Source: Ignavibacteria bacterium
Lineage (GTDB): Bacteria > Bacteroidota > Ignavibacteria > Ignavibacteriales > Melioribacteraceae
DNA: 5,383 bases
Direction: 5' to 3'
Assembly (NCBI GenBank): GCA_027347545.1
Contig: DAIEQT010000011.1
Coordinates: forward strand, 1 to 5,383
The position numbers were made by a program, and so were the translations under genes. Below are positions 1 through 5,383 of this stretch, piece by piece. Below the pieces are notes generated by a model. It saw nothing but the letters and a program-made list of their open reading frames with translations. It was not told where the DNA came from and searched no databases. Positions within the stretch are counted from its first letter, which is position 1. Each line of letters begins with the position of its first letter.

Positions 1-1
1 C

Positions 2-709
2 AATATGTTTTCTCCTTTTGTAACTGTAGAGCTATTAATTGATAAGGGATTAACATTCGGCGCCGAATACAAACCCAAAGTGGATTTTTTCACTATGAAG
101 AATGTTTTGGAAAAGAATCCGTTTGCAACTCTTGGATTGACCGACAATGTATTCATAAAATATTATAATGATTTGTCCGCCTCGCTGCGATATGAGTACC
201 AAAAGATTTTTTCGGTAGCTTTTCTAGCTAACTTTTCCAAGATAGATAATTATTTATACTATGAAGATTTACTCAACATTGGCAAGTTTGATATTCAAAC
301 AGCGATCTGCGTCCAAATTTTTAAATCAAAATTGAATTTTTATTTGCAGCCGTCCCAATTCGGTTCTTTGTTTGCGGAGGCAATCATACAAGATGTTCGT
401 GATATAAACAATCAACACATCCCTTACGAGCCAATTTTCATTTCTTCTTTTTCATATAACTATTCTTTCGACACAAATTTTGGTTTCGGTGTTAAATACA
501 AAATTGCGCTTCAAGCTTATGCAGATTTGAAAAACACCCAGACGGTGAACGATTACGCTGATCTTTCTGCTTCTGTTTGGTATGAGCTGTTTGGCGGCTT
601 AAAATTAACCGCGGACTTTCAAAACATCTTGAATAGAAGTAACTTTGCTTGGAAACAATACCAGGAAAAACCATTCGATTATTTATTTGGTTTTGAGTAT
701 CGTTGGTAA
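2..709 (+). CDS. Outer-membrane beta-barrel protein, TonB-dependent-receptor-like C-terminus (5' end missing)
   Basis: The reading frame is open to the left edge of the window, so this is the C-terminal part (about 236 residues) of a longer gene; the first Met, at position 5, is probably internal. The visible protein is made of alternating polar/hydrophobic aromatic-rich stretches, such as LSASLRYEYQKIFSVAFLA and LSASVWYELFGGLKLTADF, typical of amphipathic membrane beta-strands separated by short polar turns. The end carries a QNILNRSNFAWKQYQEKP segment followed by a last strand ending in an aromatic residue (FGFEYRW). This matches the N-L/I-L-N...Y...strand-aromatic ending of TonB-dependent receptors and related barrels, where the terminal aromatic is part of the outer-membrane assembly signal. 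No plug domain or signal peptide can be seen because the 5' end lies outside. It ends 12 nt before the HU/SPOR gene. The barrel call is fairly firm; whether it is a true TonB-dependent transporter or another barrel is open. Confidence 0.72.
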   Translation, partial: NMFSPFVTVELLIDKGLTFGAEYKPKVDFFTMKNVLEKNPFATLGLTDNVFIKYYNDLSASLRYEYQKIFSVAFLANFSKIDNYLYYEDLLNIGKFDIQTAICVQIFKSKLNFYLQPSQFGSLFAEAIIQDVRDINNQHIPYEPIFISSFSYNYSFDTNFGFGVKYKIALQAYADLKNTQTVNDYADLSASVWYELFGGLKLTADFQNILNRSNFAWKQYQEKPFDYLFGFEYRW

Positions 710-721
710 AAGAAAATAGAA

Positions 722-3553
722 ATGAATCCAGCTGAATTATATAAACGGGTAGCCGAAGTGCTCGGCGTGTCTGCATCTCAAAAAGATCTCGCTTTTGAAG
801 TGTTGACCAACTCTATTGCAGAAATTCTTACTGAAGGAATAACACTAAAAGTACCCCGTATTGGTTTTTTTCAGCTCAAGTTGGATAAGCAAAAAAGGAA
901 TTCTGTAAAGCAGTTAATGTTTTCTTCTTTGCCGGAAGACTTCGACCGTACCGAAAAAGTACTTTATCATACTTTCGATATAAATCCTAAATACAAAAAC
1001 CCTTTCGAAATGGATTCCCAAGTTTTCAGCATTGGCGTTGGAAAACCATTATTGCCTCTGGATGATGAAGAAAGCGTGCACGATCCTGAAACCTCTTTTG
1101 CTATGCTGCGCAAATCAATTGAAGAAAGAGTAAAAGAAATTTTAGCTGAATCGGACCAGATTCCTAATTTCAATATTTGGGAAGATATATACTCTAATGA
1201 TGATGTTGAGCTTAATCTGGATGCAGATAATTCCTCAAAGCTTCTTGATCCTACTAGTGATCTTAACTTCACTGAAAATATTAAACCGGTAGTGCCTGAG
1301 GTAGATAAACAACAGCAAGATTTTCTGAACTCACTTTTATATAGTGATAAACCGGAAGCCAGCGAAGAATTTTTTGCAGAAGAAAAAACCGAATTTAGTT
1401 CTGAGAGTGGGAATACTACCGAGCAGCAATTCTTTGAAGACGAACTTTACAAAATTGATGAAAGCGAATCCGCTCTTAATTTATCGGTTGCTGATTTGTT
1501 AGGCGAAACAGACTGGATGAAAAATGCTGATTTGTCTCTAATCCCAAATGAAGAGGTAAATAAAGAAATTGAAGAAAGTGAACCAACCCAAAATCTATCT
1601 GTAGATGATTTGCTTGACAAAATGGGCTGGATGCAGAAAGCTGATTCGCTCCAAAACAAGGAAGTTGAAAATAAAGAAGAAGAAACCGAATTAGCGCAAA
1701 ATCTATCTGTTCTAGATCTGCTTAGCGATATGGACTGGAGACAAAAGGTTGATTCGCCGTTGACAGAGGATGAGGTTAAAAACGAAATAGCAGAAGAGCC
1801 TGAGCAAACCTTCCAAGAAGAACAAATTGATATTACTATACCTGATATTTTTTCTGATCAAGCTAAAATTGAAGTAACCGAGAGTCCGTCAGAATTGGAG
1901 GAAATTTCAAGCGAAATCTTTGGGGCTGAAATAGAAACCGAACATGTACAAGAAGCAAATGATGGCTTACCCGTTACAGATTCAATTGATAATAAAGTAC
2001 TCAAAGATTTATTGAGTGATGAAGAAGAGAAAGAGAATGGCGAGATAACTATAGAACCCCCATCTTCCGGCAAAGAATTACTAATTAGCACCTATAATGA
2101 ATCCTCTGATGTAAACAAAAATAGTTGGGCTATAGAAGAAGAAGACTTGAAAGGAATTATTAACGAAGAACTCCGGGAATATGATCACGAAAAGATTGCT
2201 GATGCTAACTCCCGTGTGCTAAATGATTTGCTTGAAGATGCGTTTCATAGAAAAGTTGAAATTGATTCTTCGGAAGAAATTGATGAAGAAATTTCTGCTG
2301 ACGAAACTCAGGAAGAGCAAACCATAACGGGACGAATCGAATGGAGTTGGGGAGACGAATTAAAAGAAGAATTTGGAATTAGACCTGAAGAAGAAACGGA
2401 AATCATTCCTGGAAACCCGCTCTCGTTAATTTTTGAAGAAGAAGACTTTGTTGAGCCTACTGAGTTCGAGTTTGATATTGAAAAGACAAGGCAAGATTTG
2501 TTTTCCCGCCTTGCAAAAACTTTAGAAAAAGAAGTTACTTCGCTTCATGATAATTACAGCAGCTCTGTTGAAGAAGAATCCGGAGCCCAAAAGTTAACTT
2601 TGGAACCGCATGCTTATACCAAGACGAAAATCAAAGCTGTACCTCCAACTACAAGAATAAGTGAAGAGGTTCCGCCTGTTGCCGAATTCAAAGATGAAAA
2701 AGTATTTCTCGATTTTAAAACTCCACCGCCACGTTACGAATTTATTGAAGAACCGGAACCTTCCCGGATAGAAGAGGATTTTCACGAGCAGCATCTTCTT
2801 ACTAAGCCGAAGAGAATGACAATTCTACTTGAACGAAATGAGCCCGAAGAAGCAGTCTCGAAAATTACCGGACTAAAAGAAGAAACTGTCTTAGAAGAAC
2901 CAAAACCGAAGAAAAATATTTTCGGTAAACTATTTGCTTTTACGCTCGCTACTTTAGTTGTTATAACTGCTATCGCGCTTTACCTTTACTTTAAATCCGG
3001 ATTGCCAAATCAAGAAATTGTTCAGCAAACATCAACTGAAAACCAAGCACAAAACATTAACAGCGCGGAGAATCCAAGGAATACAATATCTAGAGAATCA
3101 CTTGGGCTTAATCCGGATGATTTTAGCGAATTCCCAACAACTGCAACTCCACCAACTCCAGTTAAAGAAGGTGGCAGTGTTGATGTTTCCAAAATACTAG
3201 GAAATACCGAAAGCCGGAATCAGCCAAAGAATGAAGAGATCTTGCGCGAGTCGCAGAAAGAAGACTTAGCACGTAAAGCTCAAACAGTGCAGAATAATAA
3301 ACCATCTGCCGGCGAAACCCGTTTGACAGATATGGTTTTCTATGATGGAAAATCTTACAACTTCCAGATATCTTCTTGGAAAAATAAAATGCTGGCTCAA
3401 ACAGAAGTGAACAGGCTGCGTGCTCAAGGCTTTAATGCGTTTTTAGTAGAAGCATATTTACCTGATAAAGGCGGCACCTGGTACAGAATTCGTATCGGCT
3501 CGTTTAAATCTGAACAAGAGGCTCTCGATTTTAAGAAGAAAAATAGTTTCTAA
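722..3553 (+). CDS. HU-like domain / acidic linker / transmembrane / SPOR domain protein
   Basis: A 943-residue single-pass inner-membrane protein. Residues 1-113 resemble the HU/IHF-like domain of the bacterial HU-CCDC81 type: a helical N-terminus (MNPAELYKRVAEVLGVS) and then ILTEGITLKVPRIGFFQLKL at 35-54, matching the HU strand-turn with its Gly-Phe. The canonical arm motif (RNPxTG) is not seen, so DNA binding is uncertain. Residues 114-725 are a low-complexity, very acidic linker (25 Asp/Glu and 4 Lys/Arg in 511-580) containing three tandem repeats at 253-362. A basic stretch (KPKKNIFGK, 728-736) precedes one membrane helix at about 735-757, which predicts the N-terminus inside. A periplasmic spacer follows, then a SPOR domain at 878-943 (YNFQISSW, GGTWYRIRIGSF). 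SPOR domains bind peptidoglycan stripped of stem peptides, usually at the septum. The domain stops just after its second helix, without the usual last strand. The ATG at 722 fits the HU N-terminus, though no clear Shine-Dalgarno precedes it. The architecture is well supported; a role linking nucleoid and division site is inference. Confidence 0.88.
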   Translation: MNPAELYKRVAEVLGVSASQKDLAFEVLTNSIAEILTEGITLKVPRIGFFQLKLDKQKRNSVKQLMFSSLPEDFDRTEKVLYHTFDINPKYKNPFEMDSQVFSIGVGKPLLPLDDEESVHDPETSFAMLRKSIEERVKEILAESDQIPNFNIWEDIYSNDDVELNLDADNSSKLLDPTSDLNFTENIKPVVPEVDKQQQDFLNSLLYSDKPEASEEFFAEEKTEFSSESGNTTEQQFFEDELYKIDESESALNLSVADLLGETDWMKNADLSLIPNEEVNKEIEESEPTQNLSVDDLLDKMGWMQKADSLQNKEVENKEEETELAQNLSVLDLLSDMDWRQKVDSPLTEDEVKNEIAEEPEQTFQEEQIDITIPDIFSDQAKIEVTESPSELEEISSEIFGAEIETEHVQEANDGLPVTDSIDNKVLKDLLSDEEEKENGEITIEPPSSGKELLISTYNESSDVNKNSWAIEEEDLKGIINEELREYDHEKIADANSRVLNDLLEDAFHRKVEIDSSEEIDEEISADETQEEQTITGRIEWSWGDELKEEFGIRPEEETEIIPGNPLSLIFEEEDFVEPTEFEFDIEKTRQDLFSRLAKTLEKEVTSLHDNYSSSVEEESGAQKLTLEPHAYTKTKIKAVPPTTRISEEVPPVAEFKDEKVFLDFKTPPPRYEFIEEPEPSRIEEDFHEQHLLTKPKRMTILLERNEPEEAVSKITGLKEETVLEEPKPKKNIFGKLFAFTLATLVVITAIALYLYFKSGLPNQEIVQQTSTENQAQNINSAENPRNTISRESLGLNPDDFSEFPTTATPPTPVKEGGSVDVSKILGNTESRNQPKNEEILRESQKEDLARKAQTVQNNKPSAGETRLTDMVFYDGKSYNFQISSWKNKMLAQTEVNRLRAQGFNAFLVEAYLPDKGGTWYRIRIGSFKSEQEALDFKKKNSF
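1478..1807 (+). repeat. Three in-frame tandem repeats of 36-38 codons in the acidic linker
   Basis: Within the HU/SPOR protein, residues 253-290, 291-326 and 327-362 are three consecutive copies of one unit. Each begins NLSVxDLL, has a Trp 12 residues after the Asn (DW265, GW303, DW339), continues as K-x-D/V-D-S/L and ends in a Glu-rich tail (e.g. EEVNKEIEESEPTQ). Copies 2 and 3 also share an identical DNA core, caaaatctatctgt, at their starts, while copy 1 has diverged at synonymous and other sites (aatttatcggtt). The unit sizes are 114, 108 and 108 bp. The conserved hydrophobic/Trp core against variable acidic filler suggests a repeated docking motif rather than simple low complexity. Confidence 0.8.
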
Positions 3554-3570
3554 TTATTTGCGGATAGAAC

Positions 3571-4242
3571 ATGAATCTGACTGAAATGCTATTAAAAAAC
3601 GGGTTTATGATTTTACCCATCCTAATTTGTCTCGTCGCTTCAATTCTGTTAATTGTTGAAAAATACATCGTGCTGAAAAGGTCCAAAGTAAATGTCGCTT
3701 CATTTACTATTAAAATTAGGGGAATTCTTAAACGGAAAGAATTTGCCGAAGCAATAAACTATTGTACTGAAGAAAAATCTCCAGTAGCTAATATTCTTAA
3801 ACGCGGATTAAGGAAGAACAAATTTGGCAGAAAGAGAATGATTGAAGCATTTGAAACCGCTTCTAAGTTAGAAATAATGAAGCTTGAAAAAGGATTGCCT
3901 ACCCTGGCAACTTTTTCCAAACTAACGCCCTTACTGGGATTTCTTGGAACGATTATCAGCATAACGTTCGCATATTTCAAGCTGCAAGACCAGATGCCAA
4001 ATCTTGACATGATAAATTTTAACAATGAAATTTATGGCGCACTCATTTCATCAGCGCTGGGAATTATTGCGGGAATTTTCTCGCTGATATTTTATAACCA
4101 GATAGTAGCTAAAGTAAAGAAAACTGTTTTTGAAATGGAGATGGTTGCTACCGAAATAATAGACGTGCTTGATGAATCTGTACCAAATTTTGCAGATACA
4201 GAAACTGATGTAAATGAATTTGACGAGGAAGAAACAGAGTGA
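3571..4242 (+). CDS. ExbB/TolQ/MotA-family inner-membrane protein, atypical
   Basis: A 223-residue protein with the three-helix plan of the ExbB/TolQ family: helix 1 at about 10-32, a basic cytoplasmic domain at 33-113, and helices 2 and 3 at about 114-137 and 154-177. The segment FSKLTPLLGFLGTIISITFAY carries the family's P-L-L-G-x-L-G-T signature (Thr127 matches E. coli ExbB Thr148 by hand alignment), and ALISSALGIIAG...YN matches the third helix. In classical systems this pentameric scaffold with ExbD or TolR uses the proton gradient to work on TonB or TolA. Here the Glu of the third helix (E. coli Glu176) aligns with Gly156 and Thr181 aligns with Ser161, so proton use is doubtful. The C-terminal tail (204-223) is acidic. 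It starts 17 nt after the HU/SPOR stop with only a weak upstream GGATAG, and its end overlaps the next start. Neighbouring a TonB-like gene favours ExbB over flagellar MotA. Confidence 0.85.
   Translation: MNLTEMLLKNGFMILPILICLVASILLIVEKYIVLKRSKVNVASFTIKIRGILKRKEFAEAINYCTEEKSPVANILKRGLRKNKFGRKRMIEAFETASKLEIMKLEKGLPTLATFSKLTPLLGFLGTIISITFAYFKLQDQMPNLDMINFNNEIYGALISSALGIIAGIFSLIFYNQIVAKVKKTVFEMEMVATEIIDVLDESVPNFADTETDVNEFDEEETE
4225..4230 (+). promoter_or_regulatory. Shine-Dalgarno site for the TonB-like gene
   Basis: GAGGAA lies 8 nt upstream of the GTG start at 4239, inside the last codons of the ExbB-like gene. It supports the GTG start and, with the GTGA stop/start overlap, suggests translational coupling of the two membrane proteins. 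Confidence 0.65.
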
Positions 4243-4817
4243 AATTTGAAAGTTCGCTTCGTCCTCAAGCCGGAATAAGTTACGTATCTCTCGGAAGTGT
4301 TTTGTTGCTGTCGGTTTTCTTGTTTTTACTTGCTTCAAAAATTGCCGAACAATCTCAGATAATTCCAGCCGAAGTTAAGAAGGAAATTCCTGTACGGAAG
4401 AAAATTTCAGCACCTTCTGTAAAACAAACCGATATAGCACCTGAAGAAGAAAAACCGGTAGTGCAAGAATTGAAACAAAAAACGGAAGTAGTTAAGAACG
4501 AAAAGAAAACCGAAACAAGAAAAGCCGGCGGAAGGGAATTAGGATTTGATTTAGACTTTGGTTCAGAGGAGGCAAGAATAATTAAGAACTTTATTTTGCC
4601 AGAAGCAAAAAATGCCGGAAGCGGAAGAGTGATTCTTAAGTTTCGTTTTACAATTAGACCGGACGGCTCTGTTGCAAAAGTGTTTCCGATAATGAAAGGA
4701 AATCCCGACTTAGAACTAGAGGCAATGAATTTGCTTAGAAAGTGGCGGTTCGAAAAATTACCTAGAACTGACGACCAAGTTGATCAGAAAGTAGAAATTA
4801 GTTTTCGCCCTCAGTAG
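4239..4817 (+). CDS. TonB-family protein with ExbD-like N-terminal membrane helix
   Basis: A 192-residue protein starting at GTG, with that codon overlapping the ExbB-like gene's TGA (GTGA). Residues 1-36 (MKFESSLRPQAGI, then a helix at about 15-33) read like an ExbD N-terminus: a short basic MKF...L+P-x-AGI lead followed by one helix. The ExbD membrane Asp (E. coli Asp25) aligns with Ser20, and the usual Pro three residues before it with Ser17. Residues about 43-98 are a Lys/Glu/Pro-containing periplasmic linker, short for TonB. Residues about 110-192 are a TonB C-terminal domain: GRVILKFRFTIRPDGSVAKV, then LEAMNLLRKWRFEKLP with the family's W-R/K-F motif (169-171), and a final strand VDQKVEISF. 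The family C-terminal domain contacts outer-membrane partners through the periplasm. The membrane helix has no His, unlike E. coli TonB (His20). No separate exbD lies nearby. The TonB C-terminal domain is firm; the ExbD-like reading of the N-terminus is my alignment by eye. Confidence 0.85.
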   Translation: MKFESSLRPQAGISYVSLGSVLLLSVFLFLLASKIAEQSQIIPAEVKKEIPVRKKISAPSVKQTDIAPEEEKPVVQELKQKTEVVKNEKKTETRKAGGRELGFDLDFGSEEARIIKNFILPEAKNAGSGRVILKFRFTIRPDGSVAKVFPIMKGNPDLELEAMNLLRKWRFEKLPRTDDQVDQKVEISFRPQ

Positions 4818-5094
4818 CCGGTTTTTCATCCGCGTAGTAAAACTTATAGAAGAAGTATTCTATAATCGCAAGAAGAGTTAAAGAAATCGTATCGGCATCA
4901 AACTGAATTCCGAAGCCTTTCGGTTCAATGAAAATTTTGACTACGGAAGTAGAGATTGACCATCCCACTGTAAACAAAATTACAACCAAAGCTAAATTGA
5001 TAAATGCCGACGAGAGCGATTCGTCCTGCCATTTTTTTGTGAAAATGTAAGCTGTGAAAATCAAATGCCCGGCAAAAATCAATGCTGAAATCAT
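4798..5094 (-). CDS. Small three-helix membrane protein, unknown function
   Basis: A 98-residue protein that I do not recognise. It has three likely membrane helices: residues about 1-18 (MISALIFAGHLIFTAYIF), 29-52 (rich in V, L, I, with a GWSIST segment) and about 68-86 (ISLTLLAIIEYFFYKFYY). A short basic loop (TKKWQDE) follows the first helix, and the C-terminal tail is hydrophilic and acidic (ADEKPATEGEN). No signal peptide cleavage site or catalytic motif is apparent. The ATG lies 1 nt after the stop of the upstream minus-strand gene and is preceded at a 6-nt spacing by GGAAG, so the two are probably co-transcribed. Its 3' end overlaps the 3' end of the TonB-like gene by 20 bp in antiparallel orientation. 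That it is a real gene is supported by the coherent hydrophobic pattern, the ribosome binding site and the tight spacing to its neighbour. Confidence 0.72.
   Translation of the reverse strand: MISALIFAGHLIFTAYIFTKKWQDESLSSAFINLALVVILFTVGWSISTSVVKIFIEPKGFGIQFDADTISLTLLAIIEYFFYKFYYADEKPATEGEN
4844..4865. repeat. Perfect 8-bp inverted repeat, AT-rich
   Basis: TTATAGAA (4844-4851) and TTCTATAA (4858-4865) are exact reverse complements separated by 6 nt. The structure lies 26 nt past the stop of the TonB-like gene and inside the minus-strand membrane-protein gene. There is no T-tract after it on the plus strand and the stem has only two G/C pairs' worth of strength at most, so it is not a standard intrinsic terminator. 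It may simply reflect Tyr/Phe/Ile-rich codons on the minus strand. Confidence 0.35.
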
Positions 5095-5095
5095 G

Positions 5096-5383
5096 TTAAA
5101 CTTCCGAAGATTTATTTTTACTGTTAATAATTTGCGCGCCTATCAATCCGCCAATTATTCCAAATACTGAATTGATGAAAAAGTTGTTGAATAAAATTGA
5201 GATTGTATAAATCCAGGAAAAGCCAGTTTCCATCAACTCTTTCCTCACTGTCTGGAAGATTGCCATCACTTCATTTTTGATTTCCGGACTTAACGGAAAA
5301 CCCTCAACCATCCTTTGCATTTCAGGGAAGGTGATGATAATATCGTTCTGACGGGTAATAAATGTAATCATAATCTCGAAGAT
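5096..5383 (-). CDS. Membrane protein, possibly DUF4199-like (5' end missing)
   Basis: The frame is open to the right edge of the window (codons Ile-Phe-Glu-Ile precede the Met at 5371), so this is probably the C-terminal portion, 95 visible residues, of a longer protein; a start at 5371 giving 91 residues cannot be excluded. From the Met at 5371, residues 1-50 are an amphipathic, charged region (FPEMQRMVEGFPLSPEIKNE and an MAIFQTVRKELM helix). A hydrophobic segment at about 51-82 follows, ending in Gly-rich FGIIGGLIGAQIINSKNK, with a short polar tail. A charged helical loop followed by a Gly-rich last membrane helix ending in a basic Lys-rich tail resembles the C-terminus of DUF4199 proteins, whose function is unknown, but the match is by general pattern only. 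The next minus-strand gene starts 1 nt after this stop, which implies co-transcription. Confidence 0.68.
   Translation of the reverse strand: MFEIMITFITRQNDIIITFPEMQRMVEGFPLSPEIKNEVMAIFQTVRKELMETGFSWIYTISILFNNFFINSVFGIIGGLIGAQIINSKNKSSEV
5101..5105 (-). promoter_or_regulatory. Shine-Dalgarno site for the 98-residue membrane protein
   Basis: On the minus strand GGAAG sits 6 nt before the ATG at 5094, within the last codons of the preceding gene. It supports this start and translation as the second cistron of a two-gene unit. Confidence 0.55.

Noticed and set aside
492..776. 94-residue minus-strand frame across the barrel/HU junction
   Set aside because: It covers the end of one supported gene and the start of the next, has no membrane or domain pattern, and would be antisense to both.
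967..1272. 101-residue minus-strand reading frame opposite the HU/SPOR gene
   Set aside because: It is Ser/Leu-rich, as expected from the reverse complement of Glu/Asp/Lys codons, has no ribosome binding site I can see, and lies wholly inside a strongly supported gene. The frames at 1447-1659, 1858-2091 and 2594-2794 were rejected for the same reason.
1478..1807. CRISPR array or intergenic repeat
   Set aside because: The repeats are in frame within one long gene, conserved at the protein level and imperfect at the DNA level, with no spacer pattern.
3018..3200. 60-residue plus-strand frame inside the HU/SPOR gene
   Set aside because: It is an out-of-frame reading of the periplasmic spacer with His/Gln/Lys-rich random composition and no domain pattern.
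3571..4242. Flagellar stator MotA
   Set aside because: There are three helices with the ExbB/TolQ layout rather than MotA's four, no MotB-like neighbour, and a TonB-like gene follows directly.
4051..4338. 95-residue minus-strand frame across the ExbB-like/TonB-like junction
   Set aside because: It is antisense to two well-supported genes, and its Phe/Tyr-rich pattern comes from complementing Glu/Lys/Ile codons.
4844..4865. Intrinsic terminator for the TonB-like gene
   Set aside because: The stem is AT-rich and is not followed by a T-tract on the plus strand, so it was kept only as an inverted repeat.

Overview
The window looks like the chromosome of a Gram-negative bacterium of the Bacteroidota/Chlorobi assemblage, and my best guess is an Ignavibacteria-type lineage. 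This rests on the AT-rich coding sequence, an HU-like/SPOR fusion protein of a kind typical of that assemblage, a TonB-dependent-receptor-like barrel end, and a possible DUF4199-like membrane protein. The taxonomic call is an inference from protein style, not from a marker gene.

Plus strand, 2-4817: four tightly packed co-directional genes. They are (1) the 3' end of an outer-membrane beta-barrel gene with a TonB-dependent-receptor-like C-terminus; (2) a 943-residue protein with an HU-like N-terminus, a roughly 600-residue acidic cytoplasmic linker, one membrane helix and a C-terminal SPOR domain; (3) an ExbB/TolQ/MotA-family inner-membrane protein; (4) a TonB-family protein whose start (GTG) overlaps the previous stop. 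Gaps are 12 nt, 17 nt and a 4-nt overlap, so an operon is likely. Together the products could reach from the nucleoid or cytoplasm (HU-like domain), through the inner membrane (ExbB-like, TonB-like), to peptidoglycan (SPOR) and the outer membrane (barrel). That they form one machine is a hypothesis.

The most unusual point is the ExbB/TonB pair. There is no separate exbD between the two genes, and the N-terminus of the TonB-like protein reads like an ExbD N-terminus and membrane helix rather than a TonB one. By hand alignment, the residues tied to proton use in the classical ExbB-ExbD-TonB motor are replaced: the ExbB Glu by Gly156, an ExbB Thr by Ser161, the ExbD Asp by Ser20, and there is no TonB membrane-helix His. 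This may be a non-motor or differently powered derivative.

Minus strand, 4798-5383: two small membrane-protein genes separated by 1 nt. The first to be transcribed runs off the right edge and may be the C-terminal part of a DUF4199-like protein; the second is a 98-residue, three-helix protein I do not recognise. This pair converges on the TonB-like gene, and the two 3' ends overlap by 20 bp with no recognisable intrinsic terminator. No RNA genes, mobile elements or CRISPR arrays were seen, and there is no gene-free stretch above 300 bases.
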